The notes under the pieces were generated by a model. The model saw only the letters and a list, made by a program, of their open reading frames with translations, was not told the origin of the DNA and did no database searches. This document shows positions 42,937-52,591 of a stretch of 64,000 bases of DNA, in pieces. How positions within the stretch are numbered: the stretch's first letter is position 1; each line of letters begins with the position of its first letter. The stretch lies in NCBI GenBank assembly GCA_029262455.1, contig JAJCZJ010000125.1, positions 1-64,000 of the forward strand, written 5' to 3'. Position numbers and translations under genes: made by a program. This stretch comes from Deltaproteobacteria bacterium (GTDB taxonomy: Bacteria > Desulfobacterota > Binatia > HRBIN30 > CADEER01).

Positions 42937-45234
42937 TCAGCGCATCAAGAAGCGCGGGCGCACCAGCAGCGCCAGCGCCGGGATCATCACTAGAGCTGCG
43001 ATCGCACTCATCGCGACGATCACGGATGTCAGCACCCCGAGGCGGATCCAGATACTGAATCCGGACAGCGGCAAGACCATGTACCCCAAGGCCACTGCTG
43101 ACGAGACATAGAAGATCGCCTTGCCGGAGGTGCGCAAGCTGATCTCGATGGCCTTCGTGAGGTCGCCACCGCGCCCCACTTCCTCTCGTATCCGGAAGAT
43201 GAGGTAGAGAGCAAAGTCAGCGCCGATACTGACTCCCATCGCGGTAATCGTTGCGGTTGCCATGTCGAGCCATGTCGAGGTCCATCCCATCACTCCGAAA
43301 TTGAAAGCGACCGCGACGATGAGAGGCATCAAAACGAACATCCCCCCGACAAACGACCGCAGTAGAAACGAACAGATCAGAAAAATGATGACGCTGACCT
43401 GCACCATGTTCGACACTTTCTCGCGAACGATGACATCATTGAGGGCTGTCTGAATGCCAAGGGTTCCACCGGCAATACCAACCTCTACCGGCAGCCCGCG
43501 AAAGCGATCGTGGCAGAAGGTCTTCAAGCGTTCGATCAAGTCGCGCGAATACGACGCCGCGTCGGTCTTGCTGAGCGCCCGAATCATGGTGTTTTGAAAC
43601 TCGGCATCGACAAATGCAATCAAACCGTTCGGTCCCGACGACACATCGTAAAGAAAGAGGTACTCGCCGATCACCTCTCGGTCGCCGGGGATACTGTAGA
43701 ACAACGGATCGCCGTCGTTCATCGCCCGATGCATCCGCTTCACATGGTTCGACAACGATGTCACTCCGCCAAGATTCGGCTCTGCTTCGAGGTAGCTGGT
43801 AAGATCGTCGATCGCAGTCAACACCTTCGGGTCCTGAAGCACCCCCGGCATTTGACCTTCGACCAAGATGCGCAATGTCGCCGTCCCGGCCAAATGCTCG
43901 TTGAGGAGCGCATCGTCTACGCGTACCGTAGTGCTGGGCGCGAACCAATAACGGATACTGTTGTCGACGCGAAGCTCGCGCGCGCCCCACAATGAAATGA
44001 CGAAGACCGCGACGCCACCAAGCAGGGCCGCCGCCGGGCGCGCGATCACGATCGAGGAGATCCCGCCGAGGACATTGTCCAGCCACCGCCCCTCGCTCTC
44101 GCGCGCAAGCTCCCGGCGGCGCGGCGCCGGAAGCATTGATCGGCAGGCCGGAGTGAATGTCATCTCGATCAACAGCGCAGCCAAGATCCCCGTCGCTAGC
44201 AACATGCCGAAGACCCGTACGCTCAAAACTCCAAAGGTGGTCAGCGATGCGAAGCCTGCCGAAGCGACCGCCCCCGCGGTCAACATGACAGGGCCAACAG
44301 CGACAACCGTCCGGACTACTGCCTCTTCGTTGTCTCCAACCTCGGCGTATTCTTCGTAATAGCGCTTGAGCAGTTGGACCGCGTGCCCAGCCGCGACCGC
44401 AAGAATCAATACCGGTGTCATCGCGCTCCAGGTATCCATCGGGATGCCCAACGCCGCCATCAATCCCAACGACCAGGTGACGCTCATCAATGCCGTCACA
44501 AGGGGCAAAAACATCGCCTGGAGAGTCCTAAACGCTTCCCAGTGGATTAAACCGATCACGAGTACCGCCAAAGGAAAGAGATAGGCGATCAGCGCCGTGT
44601 AGTCGCTGAGTGCCGCACGCAAGGCGGGTGACCCGGCAACCGCTATCATGACGTCGTCGCCGCGTTCGGCGGCAATGATCTTCTCGATCGACGCCATGAG
44701 ATCCTTGTCGCTGATTCCAAAATCGAAGTCCGCGACGATCGCCGCTGCCGTGCCGTCCTCCGCAACCAACCCACCGCGAAAGAACGGATCATCGTTCACT
44801 TCGCGCCGGATCTGCTCCACCTCCTCGCGCGTCGTCGGAATCTCATCCATCAGCGGATGAATGTCCATCAGCTGCGGTTCGACAGACACGATCGCGCGCG
44901 CGTTCGGAGCCGCGATCGAGAACACACTCGAGTCGATCGCCTTCGGCAAGGCCAGGATCCCGTCCGTGATGCGTTTGATCTTGCCGAGAATCTCGGGTGT
45001 GTAGATGTCGCCATAGACCGCAACGACGCCAATGATCACGACCGCTTCACCGCCAAAGAGGTCGGACATCCGATTCTGGATCAACACATAGGGATGGTCA
45101 TCCGGGAGATTGGAACGGCGGCGGATCTCAAGCCGCAGAGACGCCAAGCAGTAAGCAAAGGCTACTGTGACGGCGAGAGTTGCTATAACGACTGCGATTC
45201 GATGGCGGACAACGAATCGAATGTATCCTTCCAT
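42937..45234 (-). CDS. RND-superfamily (HAE3/MMPL-type) transporter
   Basis: A 765-residue inner-membrane transporter built as two repeated halves, each with one membrane helix, a large periplasmic domain and five further helices. Seen: the first loop LRLEIRRRSNLPDDHPYV, the membrane block PLVTALMSVTWSLGLMAALGIPMD, and the second block ATITAMGVSIGADFALYLIFR. The family exports lipids, hopanoids or hydrophobic molecules. It contains no obvious membrane-fusion partner nearby. The start is taken as ATG 45234; TTG 45246 is possible. It diverges from a nucleoside phosphorylase that resembles a hopanoid-pathway enzyme, which makes a lipid substrate plausible but not proven. Confidence 0.85.
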   Translation of the reverse strand: MEGYIRFVVRHRIAVVIATLAVTVAFAYCLASLRLEIRRRSNLPDDHPYVLIQNRMSDLFGGEAVVIIGVVAVYGDIYTPEILGKIKRITDGILALPKAIDSSVFSIAAPNARAIVSVEPQLMDIHPLMDEIPTTREEVEQIRREVNDDPFFRGGLVAEDGTAAAIVADFDFGISDKDLMASIEKIIAAERGDDVMIAVAGSPALRAALSDYTALIAYLFPLAVLVIGLIHWEAFRTLQAMFLPLVTALMSVTWSLGLMAALGIPMDTWSAMTPVLILAVAAGHAVQLLKRYYEEYAEVGDNEEAVVRTVVAVGPVMLTAGAVASAGFASLTTFGVLSVRVFGMLLATGILAALLIEMTFTPACRSMLPAPRRRELARESEGRWLDNVLGGISSIVIARPAAALLGGVAVFVISLWGARELRVDNSIRYWFAPSTTVRVDDALLNEHLAGTATLRILVEGQMPGVLQDPKVLTAIDDLTSYLEAEPNLGGVTSLSNHVKRMHRAMNDGDPLFYSIPGDREVIGEYLFLYDVSSGPNGLIAFVDAEFQNTMIRALSKTDAASYSRDLIERLKTFCHDRFRGLPVEVGIAGGTLGIQTALNDVIVREKVSNMVQVSVIIFLICSFLLRSFVGGMFVLMPLIVAVAFNFGVMGWTSTWLDMATATITAMGVSIGADFALYLIFRIREEVGRGGDLTKAIEISLRTSGKAIFYVSSAVALGYMVLPLSGFSIWIRLGVLTSVIVAMSAIAALVMIPALALLVRPRFLMR

Positions 45235-45355
45235 CGCTTGGACCAATCCGTGGCAGGCATTAAACTAGAGGGAATCGAGGCGCGCCCTCCCGGCGGCCCG
45301 ACTGATGTATCCGCCCACCGCCGCGCAAGCAAGCTGAAACCCACCAGAAACTGTG

Positions 45356-46084
45356 ATGCCCCTTGAAGCTCGACTCAGTGTAGCCATCGGAGCCGCGATG
45401 TCTTGGGAAGTCGATGCCGTGCTGCGCGCACTGGACCCGCAAGCCGCAGCAACCCCTGCACAAACCTTCCCGGTCGTCGAAGCGACGATCTCCGGGCATC
45501 ACTTCATCGTATTCCGCACCGGCGTCGGCATCAAAAACGCGCGTCGAGCCACACGCCGACTCCTCGACACCTTCCGCTGTCCGATCGTAGTCAATACCGG
45601 ATGCGCTGGCGCCATCTCCAGCGGCATGGAATGCGGCGATGTACTGGCCGCCAACGCGATCGTCGGACAGAAACCAACACCCGGGGTCTGGCAAACCGAT
45701 CCGACCCTGACCGCAACGCTGGCGAGCGTCGCCGATATTCGAGCTGGCAATTTCCTCAGTGTTCGCAAGCCCCTCCTCGGCCGAGCAGAAAAGCAACGAG
45801 CGGCGATCGAGCACAACGCAATCGCCGTCGAGATGGAGGGCGCAGGTGTCGCAGAAGCGGCAAGCGAGGCCGGCGCCCGAGTCGCCTCGATCCGTGCAGT
45901 GCTCGATCCAATTGACGCCGAGATTGCCGACGGAGACGGGCCCACACCGGCCGACACTTCGATTGTAGGGATCGAAGACCTCCAAAGCAGATGCGATCTC
46001 GCAATCGAGGGCTACTTCCGCAGTCTCGTTCAGGCGCTGACAGTGGGTGTCATTGACCTCGACCTACCGGGTCTGCGATACTGA
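45356..46084 (+). CDS. Nucleoside phosphorylase-family protein, possibly HpnG-like
   Basis: A 242-residue PNP/UDP-phosphorylase-fold protein. Seen: VAIGAAMSWEVDAVL at the start, a FRTGVGIKNARRATRRLL phosphate-site region, VNTGCAGAISSGMECGDVLAA, and the nucleoside-binding VEMEGAGVAEAASEAG. Relatives include MTA/SAH nucleosidase and the hopanoid-associated phosphorylase HpnG, which releases adenine from adenosylhopane. The neighbouring RND exporter and ispD favour HpnG, but no squalene-hopene cyclase is in the window. It lies 42 bp upstream of carD and could share its transcript. Confidence 0.72.
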   Translation: MPLEARLSVAIGAAMSWEVDAVLRALDPQAAATPAQTFPVVEATISGHHFIVFRTGVGIKNARRATRRLLDTFRCPIVVNTGCAGAISSGMECGDVLAANAIVGQKPTPGVWQTDPTLTATLASVADIRAGNFLSVRKPLLGRAEKQRAAIEHNAIAVEMEGAGVAEAASEAGARVASIRAVLDPIDAEIADGDGPTPADTSIVGIEDLQSRCDLAIEGYFRSLVQALTVGVIDLDLPGLRY

Positions 46085-46091
46085 CAAAATT

Positions 46092-46113
46092 CCCTGTTCC
46101 TTGCGCAACAGGG
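46092..46113 (+). promoter_or_regulatory. Hairpin in the carD leader
   Basis: CCCTGTT and AACAGGG form a perfect 7-bp stem around CCTTGCGC, between the phosphorylase stop and the carD ribosome site (GGATGGAGG). It could be a weak terminator or a translational control element; no T-tract follows. Confidence 0.45.
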
Positions 46114-46126
46114 GGATGGAGGTCGA

Positions 46127-46609
46127 ATGTTCAAAGTGGGCGAGAAAGTCGTCTACCCGGCCCACGGCGTCGGAGTCATTGATAGTATTGAAGACAAGGT
46201 CGTGTCCGGGACCGAGAGGCAGTTCTATATGCTGCGGATCATGGACAGCGACATGACCATCATGATTCCTACCGAGAACGTTGACGCAGTCGGCCTGCGG
46301 CGCGTCATCGGTAAGGACATGGTCAACAAGGTCTACAAGATCCTCCGCGAAAAGAAGGTCGAAATCGATCAGCAGACGTGGAACCGCCGCTATCGCGAGT
46401 ACACCGAGAAGATCAAAACCGGTTCGGTACTCGAGATCGCCAAGGTGCTGCGTGACCTCTTCGTGCTCAAGGGCGACAAAGAACTCAGCTTTGGCGAGCG
46501 CAAGATGCTCGATACCGCCCGTAATCTTCTCGTCAAAGAGCTGTCGATTGCGCGTGCACAGCCAGAAGAGAAGATCATGGAGGAGCTCACCGACATCTTT
46601 GCGCCGTAG
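46127..46609 (+). CDS. carD: CarD-family transcriptional regulator
   Basis: A 160-residue CarD/CdnL protein that binds RNA polymerase and stabilises open promoter complexes, especially at rRNA promoters. Seen: the N-terminal Tudor-like domain FKVGEKVVYPAHGVGVIDSI and MTIMIPTENVDAVGLRRV, followed by an alpha-helical DNA-binding domain with FVLKGDKELSFGERKMLDTA. GGAGG lies six bases before the ATG. It is directly followed by ispD (eight bases between), an arrangement frequent in deltaproteobacterial-type genomes. Confidence 0.94.
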   Translation: MFKVGEKVVYPAHGVGVIDSIEDKVVSGTERQFYMLRIMDSDMTIMIPTENVDAVGLRRVIGKDMVNKVYKILREKKVEIDQQTWNRRYREYTEKIKTGSVLEIAKVLRDLFVLKGDKELSFGERKMLDTARNLLVKELSIARAQPEEKIMEELTDIFAP

Positions 46610-46617
46610 CCAGGCCA

Positions 46618-47331
46618 TTGAGTTCTCATTCGGCAGCTCTCATTCTCGTTGCCGCCGGCCCTGGGACCCGGCTCGGCGCCGGACGCCCGAAGGCCCTGGT
46701 TGATCTGGCCGGCAAGCCACTTTTGCTGCACGCCCTGGAATCTGCAGAGCGTACCGCAGCCGACGCTGCCAGCCCGCTCTTCACCGAAGCGGTCGTCGTG
46801 GCGCCCGCCGATCACCTCGACAGCGTAGAAGACCTGCTGCGCCATCGACCCTGTCCGTGGTCGATCAAAGTCGTCCTCGGGGGCAGCGAGCGACAGGATT
46901 CGGTTCTCGCCGGCATCGACGCGTCTACCGCTGAGGTCGTCGTAATCCACGATGCGGCACGCCCGTTCGTGTCGACCGACACGATGCGTCGCGTCATCGA
47001 CGCGGCCTGCCGGGATGGGGCCGCCATCGCAGCTGTCGCTGCGGTCGACACGGTCAAGATCGCAGACGACGACCTTCACATCACCCACACGCCGCAGCGC
47101 AACAACGTTTGGCTGGCGCAAACGCCGCAAGCTTTCCACAGGGACGTCCTGGTGCAGGCTCACATCTCCGCGAGCGGCACCGAGATCGCCACCGATGACG
47201 CTGCGATGGTCGAGGCCACCGGACATCCTGTGCGCATCGTCACCGGAGATCCGGTGACGCGAAAGATCACGACGCCGGAGGATCTGCGATGGGCAGAATG
47301 GATGCTGGCTTCCGGCCAATGGCCTCGTTGA
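46618..47331 (+). CDS. ispD: 2-C-methyl-D-erythritol 4-phosphate cytidylyltransferase
   Basis: A 237-residue enzyme of the MEP isoprenoid pathway. Seen: the nucleotide loop LVAAGPGTRLGAGRPKALVD, GGSERQDSVLAGI, VVIHDAARPFVS, and the C-terminal IATDDAAMVEATGHPV. The start is a TTG at 46618; no ATG lies in a suitable place. It is preceded by carD. Its 3' end overlaps the 3' end of the convergent larE by 65 bp, outside the conserved domain. The usual partner ispF is not fused and not adjacent. Confidence 0.93.
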   Translation: MSSHSAALILVAAGPGTRLGAGRPKALVDLAGKPLLLHALESAERTAADAASPLFTEAVVVAPADHLDSVEDLLRHRPCPWSIKVVLGGSERQDSVLAGIDASTAEVVVIHDAARPFVSTDTMRRVIDAACRDGAAIAAVAAVDTVKIADDDLHITHTPQRNNVWLAQTPQAFHRDVLVQAHISASGTEIATDDAAMVEATGHPVRIVTGDPVTRKITTPEDLRWAEWMLASGQWPR

Positions 47332-48139
47332 GGCTGCCGGAACGAAACCCGCGCAGATCAACCGTAACGTAGGCAAAGCCGGCGTCTCGAATTCCCTGCC
47401 AAACCGCCGGGCGTACCTCGTCGCTCATCAGCCGGGCGATTTCAGCCGCCGGCACTTCGATCCGCGCAACCGCATCGTGAAACCGCACGCGACATTCCGC
47501 GAACCCGTGATCGCGCAGCACCTGCTCGGCACCCGCAACCTTCTTTAGACGGTCCGACGTTATCTCTGTACCGTAGGGAAATCGCGAAGACAGACACGGG
47601 CTCGACGGTTTGTCGGCGGTGACCAATCCCAACCCACGACTGAGTTGACGGATCTCTTCCTTGCTCAGTTCCGCCTCAACGAGCGGGTGGCGTACCCCCT
47701 GCTCCTCGGCTGCGCGGAGACCCGGGCGATAATCGCCGAGGTCATCTAGATTGACACCGTCGGCAATCCACTCAATCCCGATCCGATCCGCCTCAATGCG
47801 ACAGATTTGATAGAGGCTTCCCTTGCAAAAATAGCAACGGTTGGTCGGGTTGGCGGCATATCCCGGTATTTCGAGCTCGTTGGCATCGATCACGAGATGA
47901 GCGACTCCCCACTGCTCGGCCAGCGTACGCGCAAGATCCTCATCTCCCTGCGGAGCCGTAGGCGAGGAGGTCGTCAACGCCGTGACGTTCTCGCCAAGCT
48001 CTTCCTGCGCCACCTTCAATAGGTACGTGGAGTCGACTCCTCCCGAAAATGCGACGATCAGTCGCCCCATCTCTCGCAGCGCAGCCCGCAAGCCCACTTC
48101 CTTGCGCTCGACGCGCGCACTTGCCGCAAGATCAGACAT
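47267..48139 (-). CDS. larE: ATP-dependent sacrificial sulphur transferase LarE
   Basis: A 290-residue PP-loop enzyme that donates a cysteine sulphur to build the nickel-pincer nucleotide cofactor of lactate racemase and relatives. Seen: the PP-loop FSGGVDSTYL, RCYFCKGSLY, and a Cys-containing PSSPCLSSRFPYGTEI near the position of the sacrificial Cys of the family. The partners larB and larC are absent from this window. Its start overlaps the cysK stop by eight bases, so the two genes are co-transcribed and CysK could supply cysteine. Its tail overlaps ispD on the other strand. Confidence 0.88.
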   Translation of the reverse strand: MSDLAASARVERKEVGLRAALREMGRLIVAFSGGVDSTYLLKVAQEELGENVTALTTSSPTAPQGDEDLARTLAEQWGVAHLVIDANELEIPGYAANPTNRCYFCKGSLYQICRIEADRIGIEWIADGVNLDDLGDYRPGLRAAEEQGVRHPLVEAELSKEEIRQLSRGLGLVTADKPSSPCLSSRFPYGTEITSDRLKKVAGAEQVLRDHGFAECRVRFHDAVARIEVPAAEIARLMSDEVRPAVWQGIRDAGFAYVTVDLRGFRSGSLNEAIGRKPASILPIADPPAS

Positions 48140-49055
48140 CTTCGCCCTTGAACACGTCCGTCGTCAGATAGCGCTCGCCGGAGTCGCAGAAGATCGTCAC
48201 GACGACTTTCCCCGGCCCGAGTTTCTCGGCCACCTGCAAAGCGGCACAACAGTTCGCCCCGGACGAAATACCCAAGAGTAAGCCTTCCTCGCGCGCCAGC
48301 CGACGCGTGAAATCAATGGCTTCGTCGTCATCCACCGTCAGGATCTCGTCGAAGGAGTCTTGGTCCAGCACATCCGGAACGAATCCGGCCCCAATCCCTT
48401 GAATCGCGTGGTATCCGGGCTCGCCACCCGACAAGACTGCCGACGACTTCGGCTCGACCCCATAAATCGCAACGCCGGGCATCTGCTCGCGCAACACGCT
48501 CGAGACGCCGGTAATCGTACCACCGGTGCCGATACCCGCGACGAAAGCATCGATGCGATCAAACTGCGCAACCAATTCCGGTGCCGTCGTCTTTCTGTGC
48601 GACGCGGGGTTATCCGGATTGCTGAACTGTTGCGGCATGAAGTAGTCGGGATTCTCGGCGAGCAACTCCTCGGCTTTGTCGACCGCCGCATGCATACCTT
48701 TGCTATCCGGCGTCAAAACCAACTCCGCTCCGTAGGCCATGAGGAGGCTACGACGCTCGACACTCATGGTGTCCGGCATCGTCAGAATCAGGCGGTACCC
48801 TTTCACCGCCGCCACAAGCGCCAGTCCAATCCCGGTGTTGCCGCTCGTCGATTCGATGAGAACCGCGCCCGGCTCGAGTTCCCCACGGGCCTCGGCCGCC
48901 TCGATCATCTCGAGACAGATGCGGTCCTTGAGACTGCCCCCGGGATTGTGGGACTCTAGCTTGCCCCAAACCTCGGCACCGTTCGGCGGCGCCAAACGGT
49001 TCAGGCGAACGGCAGGAGTCCCGCCAATCAACTCGAGCGGGCTGTCTGCAACCAT
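48132..49055 (-). CDS. cysK: Cysteine synthase
   Basis: A 307-residue PLP-dependent O-acetylserine sulfhydrylase. Seen: the start LELIGGTPAVRLNRL, the PLP lysine in NPGGSLKDRI, STSGNTGIG, GIGTGGTITG and GISSGANCCAA. The ATG at 49055 agrees with the family; a GTG at 49073 is the alternative. It is followed by larE, whose ATG overlaps the cysK stop. A cystathionine beta-synthase-like role cannot be excluded from sequence alone, but the length and motifs fit CysK. Confidence 0.9.
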   Translation of the reverse strand: MVADSPLELIGGTPAVRLNRLAPPNGAEVWGKLESHNPGGSLKDRICLEMIEAAEARGELEPGAVLIESTSGNTGIGLALVAAVKGYRLILTMPDTMSVERRSLLMAYGAELVLTPDSKGMHAAVDKAEELLAENPDYFMPQQFSNPDNPASHRKTTAPELVAQFDRIDAFVAGIGTGGTITGVSSVLREQMPGVAIYGVEPKSSAVLSGGEPGYHAIQGIGAGFVPDVLDQDSFDEILTVDDDEAIDFTRRLAREEGLLLGISSGANCCAALQVAEKLGPGKVVVTIFCDSGERYLTTDVFKGEDV

Positions 49056-49159
49056 TGGGCGCAAAGCAACCACAGTAGAAACCTATCGGCGCCCCCCGGT
49101 AGAGTCAATTGGCGCCTTCCGAACGAAACCCCAATACACGGAACACCACGGAACACCGA

Positions 49160-50116
49160 ATGACATCCGATCACACACTCATCCTGTTTCCAGGCGCTCT
49201 CGGAGACATGCTTTGCTTCCTGCCGACCCTCGCATCCCTGCGAAACGGCGGCAGGACGGAGATCACGGTCGCGGCACGCGACCCACTGCATCAACTTCTC
49301 GATCCCGCCCACTTTCGCTTCGTTTCGCTGGACGATCGTCGGATCGCGAGCCTCTTTTCTACGCACTTCAGTCCCGAGGACCGGTACTTCCATGCGTTCG
49401 ATCACGTTTTCTCCTGGACCGGCAGCGCAGACCCCCATTTCCACAGCAACCTCAGGAAAGCGACACGCCCGAACACCGATCTTCGGGTCTTCAATTTTCA
49501 GAGCTTCCGATCCGGCCATCACGCGATCGACACTTTCGCCGCGCCGCTCGGCCTCCGTGTCCCACACACCGTCCGACCGTACAGGAGTACAGAAGCGAAC
49601 CAATGGGCTCTAAAGTGGGCCGAATCCACAGGGATTTCGCGCGGCAGTCTAGTCATCCACCCCGGCAGCGGAAGCCGGCGTAAGAACTGGCACGGGATGG
49701 CTGCTTTCGCCGAACGTTGGCGCCGGTCGAACCGGGTGACGGTACTCCTCGGCCCGGCCGACAGTGCCGACGGATTCAGCGCATGCGACACAGTCTTGCG
49801 CGAGCAGACAGTCGATCGCGTTGCCGCTGTCCTCTCCTACTGCCAGCTCTATGTCGGCAACGATTCCGGCATCAGCCATCTCGCCTCGGCCGCCGGCTGT
49901 CACGGCCTCGCCCTCTTCGCCGACACCGACGCGACGATCTGGTCTCCCAGCGGAGGCAACATGGAGACCTTGCGCGCCAAACCATCGTGCCACAGCTGCG
50001 GCCCACAACAGTTCTGCATCCACCGCTTGTCGATCGAGCACGTGGAACAGAAACTCTATTTGCTGCGCGAACGAGCACACCTCCGCCGCGACGACTCTCA
50101 GTCCAGAGTCGATTGA
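49160..50116 (+). CDS. Glycosyltransferase family 9 (heptosyltransferase-like)
   Basis: A 318-residue GT-B enzyme of family 9, which transfers heptose or related sugars to the inner lipopolysaccharide core. Seen: the N-terminal LILFPGALGDMLCFLPTL, the C-terminal IHPGSGSRRKNWHGMAAFAE, and the late YVGNDSGISHLASAAGCHGLALF. The ATG at 49160 starts just before the first strand; the frame is open to 49109. It is the first of two GT9 genes in the window and lies 31 bp upstream of mtnA, though a shared function is not obvious. Confidence 0.87.
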   Translation: MTSDHTLILFPGALGDMLCFLPTLASLRNGGRTEITVAARDPLHQLLDPAHFRFVSLDDRRIASLFSTHFSPEDRYFHAFDHVFSWTGSADPHFHSNLRKATRPNTDLRVFNFQSFRSGHHAIDTFAAPLGLRVPHTVRPYRSTEANQWALKWAESTGISRGSLVIHPGSGSRRKNWHGMAAFAERWRRSNRVTVLLGPADSADGFSACDTVLREQTVDRVAAVLSYCQLYVGNDSGISHLASAAGCHGLALFADTDATIWSPSGGNMETLRAKPSCHSCGPQQFCIHRLSIEHVEQKLYLLRERAHLRRDDSQSRVD

Positions 50117-50147
50117 CCCCTCCGAGGCCTAGTCGTATCTTCACGCG

Positions 50148-51221
50148 ATGATACGACCTGTCGAATGGCGCAACGGTGCCGTAGTTTTGCTGGATCAAAG
50201 ACTCCTGCCCGGGCAGGAAGTGTACCGCGTCTACCGCGACCACAAGGAGGTCGCGAAGGCGATCAAAGACATGGTCGTTCGCGGCGCCCCGGCCATCGGT
50301 GTCACGGCCGCCATGGGAATCGCTCTCGGCATGAAGACATCGCGCTCGCGCGATCTGCGAAGAACCTTTGACGCCATCTGCAAGCGCTTTGCAGCAACCC
50401 GCCCAACCGCGGTGAATCTGTTCTGGGCCATCGACAGGATGCGCAACGCATTCGATGAGATCGCCGACCGCAGCCCAGAGGTCGTGCGCGAGGTACTCCG
50501 GCAGGAGGCGCTCACCATCCACGAGGAAGACATTGCCAACAACCGAGCACTCGGCGGCTTCGGAGCCTCCCTCCTTCCACGCAAGGGAACCGTACTGACC
50601 CACTGCAATGCGGGCGCTCTGGCCACCGCCGGCTACGGCACCGCTCTCGGCGTGATTCGAGCAGCGCACGAATCAGGAAAGAAACTCACGGTTCTCGCCG
50701 ACGAAACTCGCCCCTTCCTGCAGGGAGCTCGCCTGACCGCGTGGGAGCTCAAGAAAGACCGTATCCCGGTCACGGTCATCACCGACAACATGTCTGGACA
50801 TCTGTTCAAGACTGGGGCAATCGACGCGGTCGTTGTCGGGGCAGACCGTATCGCGGCCAACGGCGACGCTGCGAACAAGATCGGTACCTACATGGTCGCG
50901 GTGCTTGCGGCACGGCACAAGATCCCGTTTTACGTCGCCGCACCTGTCTCTACAGTCGACCCAAACAGCCCGACCGGAGACGACATTCCCATCGAAGAGC
51001 GTCCATCCCGTGAAGTGACACACATCCTCGGGGAGCCAATTACACCGCGTGGAGTCAAAGTCGCCAACCCGGCGTTCGATGTTACACCGAATGACTTGAT
51101 TACAGCGATCATCACAGATCGCGGCGTTGCAAAACGCCCCTACAAACGCTCCCTCGCTAAACTACTTCGTTCGCCCGCACAGGCGAAGAAACAGCGGGCC
51201 AAGCCCTCGACACGGCCCTAG
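50148..51221 (+). CDS. mtnA: S-methyl-5-thioribose-1-phosphate isomerase
   Basis: A 357-residue isomerase of the methionine salvage pathway, converting methylthioribose-1-phosphate to methylthioribulose-1-phosphate. Seen: [19 protein letters not shown], the catalytic Cys in [29 protein letters not shown], the catalytic Asp in [11 protein letters not shown], and [19 protein letters not shown] basic tail of about 25 residues follows the conserved core. eIF2B-like relatives are the only alternative, but both catalytic residues are present. Confidence 0.93.
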   Translation: MIRPVEWRNGAVVLLDQRLLPGQEVYRVYRDHKEVAKAIKDMVVRGAPAIGVTAAMGIALGMKTSRSRDLRRTFDAICKRFAATRPTAVNLFWAIDRMRNAFDEIADRSPEVVREVLRQEALTIHEEDIANNRALGGFGASLLPRKGTVLTHCNAGALATAGYGTALGVIRAAHESGKKLTVLADETRPFLQGARLTAWELKKDRIPVTVITDNMSGHLFKTGAIDAVVVGADRIAANGDAANKIGTYMVAVLAARHKIPFYVAAPVSTVDPNSPTGDDIPIEERPSREVTHILGEPITPRGVKVANPAFDVTPNDLITAIITDRGVAKRPYKRSLAKLLRSPAQAKKQRAKPSTRP

Positions 51222-51306
51222 CGGGCCGAGAGGCATTGCGTTCTCGTCCCATCGCCCGCGCCGAACAGCCGGCCTGCTCGAGCACCTCAGTTGCTGAGCA
51301 AAGCCT

Positions 51307-51711
51307 CTACTGCCAGACGACGTGCTCCAGCTCGCCCTGGCCGGGAATCTCGCGGCGCAACTCTTTCTTGCAGTTGCGGTCATCGACGAATACCAGCTTC
51401 GGTTCGTAATCCCGCGCTTCGGCATCGTCCATCCAACCGAACGTCGCTATGATCACCAAGTCGCCGCGCTTGACCTTGTGAGCCGCCGCACCGTTGATAC
51501 ACAGCACTCCGGAGTCGGGCTGGCCAAGCAACGCGTACGTCCGGAACCGCTCGCCATTGGTCACGTTCCAAATTTCCACTTCCTGATTTTCTAGGATGTC
51601 GGCTTGTTCCATCAAGGCGGCGTCAATCGTGACGCTGCCCTCGTAGTGCAAATCCGCACCCGTCACCGTCGCTCGATGAATCTTGCTGCGAAGCATTTTT
51701 CGAGTGGCCAT
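51307..51711 (-). CDS. panD: Aspartate 1-decarboxylase
   Basis: A 134-residue proenzyme making beta-alanine for pantothenate. Seen: [20 protein letters not shown] followed by SVTIDAALM, with self-cleavage expected at Gly-Ser to form the pyruvoyl group, and [11 protein letters not shown] and [20 protein letters not shown]. The ATG at 51711 has GAGAGGAG eight bases upstream. It is the last gene of panB-panC-panD. Confidence 0.95.
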   Translation of the reverse strand: MATRKMLRSKIHRATVTGADLHYEGSVTIDAALMEQADILENQEVEIWNVTNGERFRTYALLGQPDSGVLCINGAAAHKVKRGDLVIIATFGWMDDAEARDYEPKLVFVDDRNCKKELRREIPGQGELEHVVWQ

Positions 51712-51734
51712 CGTTGTGCTCCTCTCAGGAACCC

Positions 51735-52583
51735 TCACGCCGCAGCGAGAAGGGTGTTGTCGATTAGTCTCGTGTTCCCAACGTGAACCGCCAGCGCCAA
51801 CCGCGCCGACTTGTCGATCCGATCAACCGGTTGAATCGAATCGGCATCGACGATCTCCGTGTACTCGACCTGTAGCAGCGGCTCTGTCGCCAAGACCGCA
51901 CGGACACGATCGATCAGTACAGCCGTCTCCCGCTCACCACTGCGCAACGCACGCCGCGCCTCAGAAAGCGACCGCGACAACGCCAAGGCGGCCTCGCGCT
52001 CATCCTCCGAGAGATACGCATTGCGCGAACTCATCGCCAAACCATCGGCCTCACGTACGATTGGAACACCGACGATGGCGATGCCCAAATCCAAGTCCAC
52101 GACCAACCGCCGAATCGTGGCGAGTTGCTGGTAATCCTTCTCGCCGAACACGGCTTCATCCGGCCGCACTGCATTGAAAAGTTTCGCGACGACCGTAGTC
52201 ACCCCGTCGAAGTGGCCCGGCCGACCGGCGCCACACAAGCCTTTCGTCACTTCGGTGACCGAAACGGCCGTCTGGAAGCCGGCGCCGTACATCGAGTCGC
52301 CGGTCGGCGAATAGAGAACCTCGACGCCTTCCGCTTCGAGCTTCGCCTTGTCGCCCTGCTCGTCGCGTGGGTAGCGGTCGAGATCTTCACCGGGCCCGAA
52401 CTGAAGTGGATTGACGAAGATCGATACGACACAGGCGTCGCACCGACTGCGAGCTTCCCGCACCAGGGTCAAGTGCCCCTCGTGCAGGAACCCCATCGTC
52501 GGCACAAAGCCGATGCGGCGGCCCGCGCGCCGGGCATCATCAGCCCAAACACGCATGGCATCCGGTCGATCGATCGAAATCAC
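51735..52583 (-). CDS. panC: Pantothenate synthetase
   Basis: A 282-residue ligase joining pantoate and beta-alanine. Seen: [59 protein letters not shown] and [11 protein letters not shown], all conserved in the family. The start is GTG 52583, eight bases after the panB stop, with GAGAAGAG upstream. The 3' end is followed by panD after 23 bp. Confidence 0.95.
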   Translation of the reverse strand: MISIDRPDAMRVWADDARRAGRRIGFVPTMGFLHEGHLTLVREARSRCDACVVSIFVNPLQFGPGEDLDRYPRDEQGDKAKLEAEGVEVLYSPTGDSMYGAGFQTAVSVTEVTKGLCGAGRPGHFDGVTTVVAKLFNAVRPDEAVFGEKDYQQLATIRRLVVDLDLGIAIVGVPIVREADGLAMSSRNAYLSEDEREAALALSRSLSEARRALRSGERETAVLIDRVRAVLATEPLLQVEYTEIVDADSIQPVDRIDKSARLALAVHVGNTRLIDNTLLAAA

Positions 52584-52591
52584 GGCTCTTC

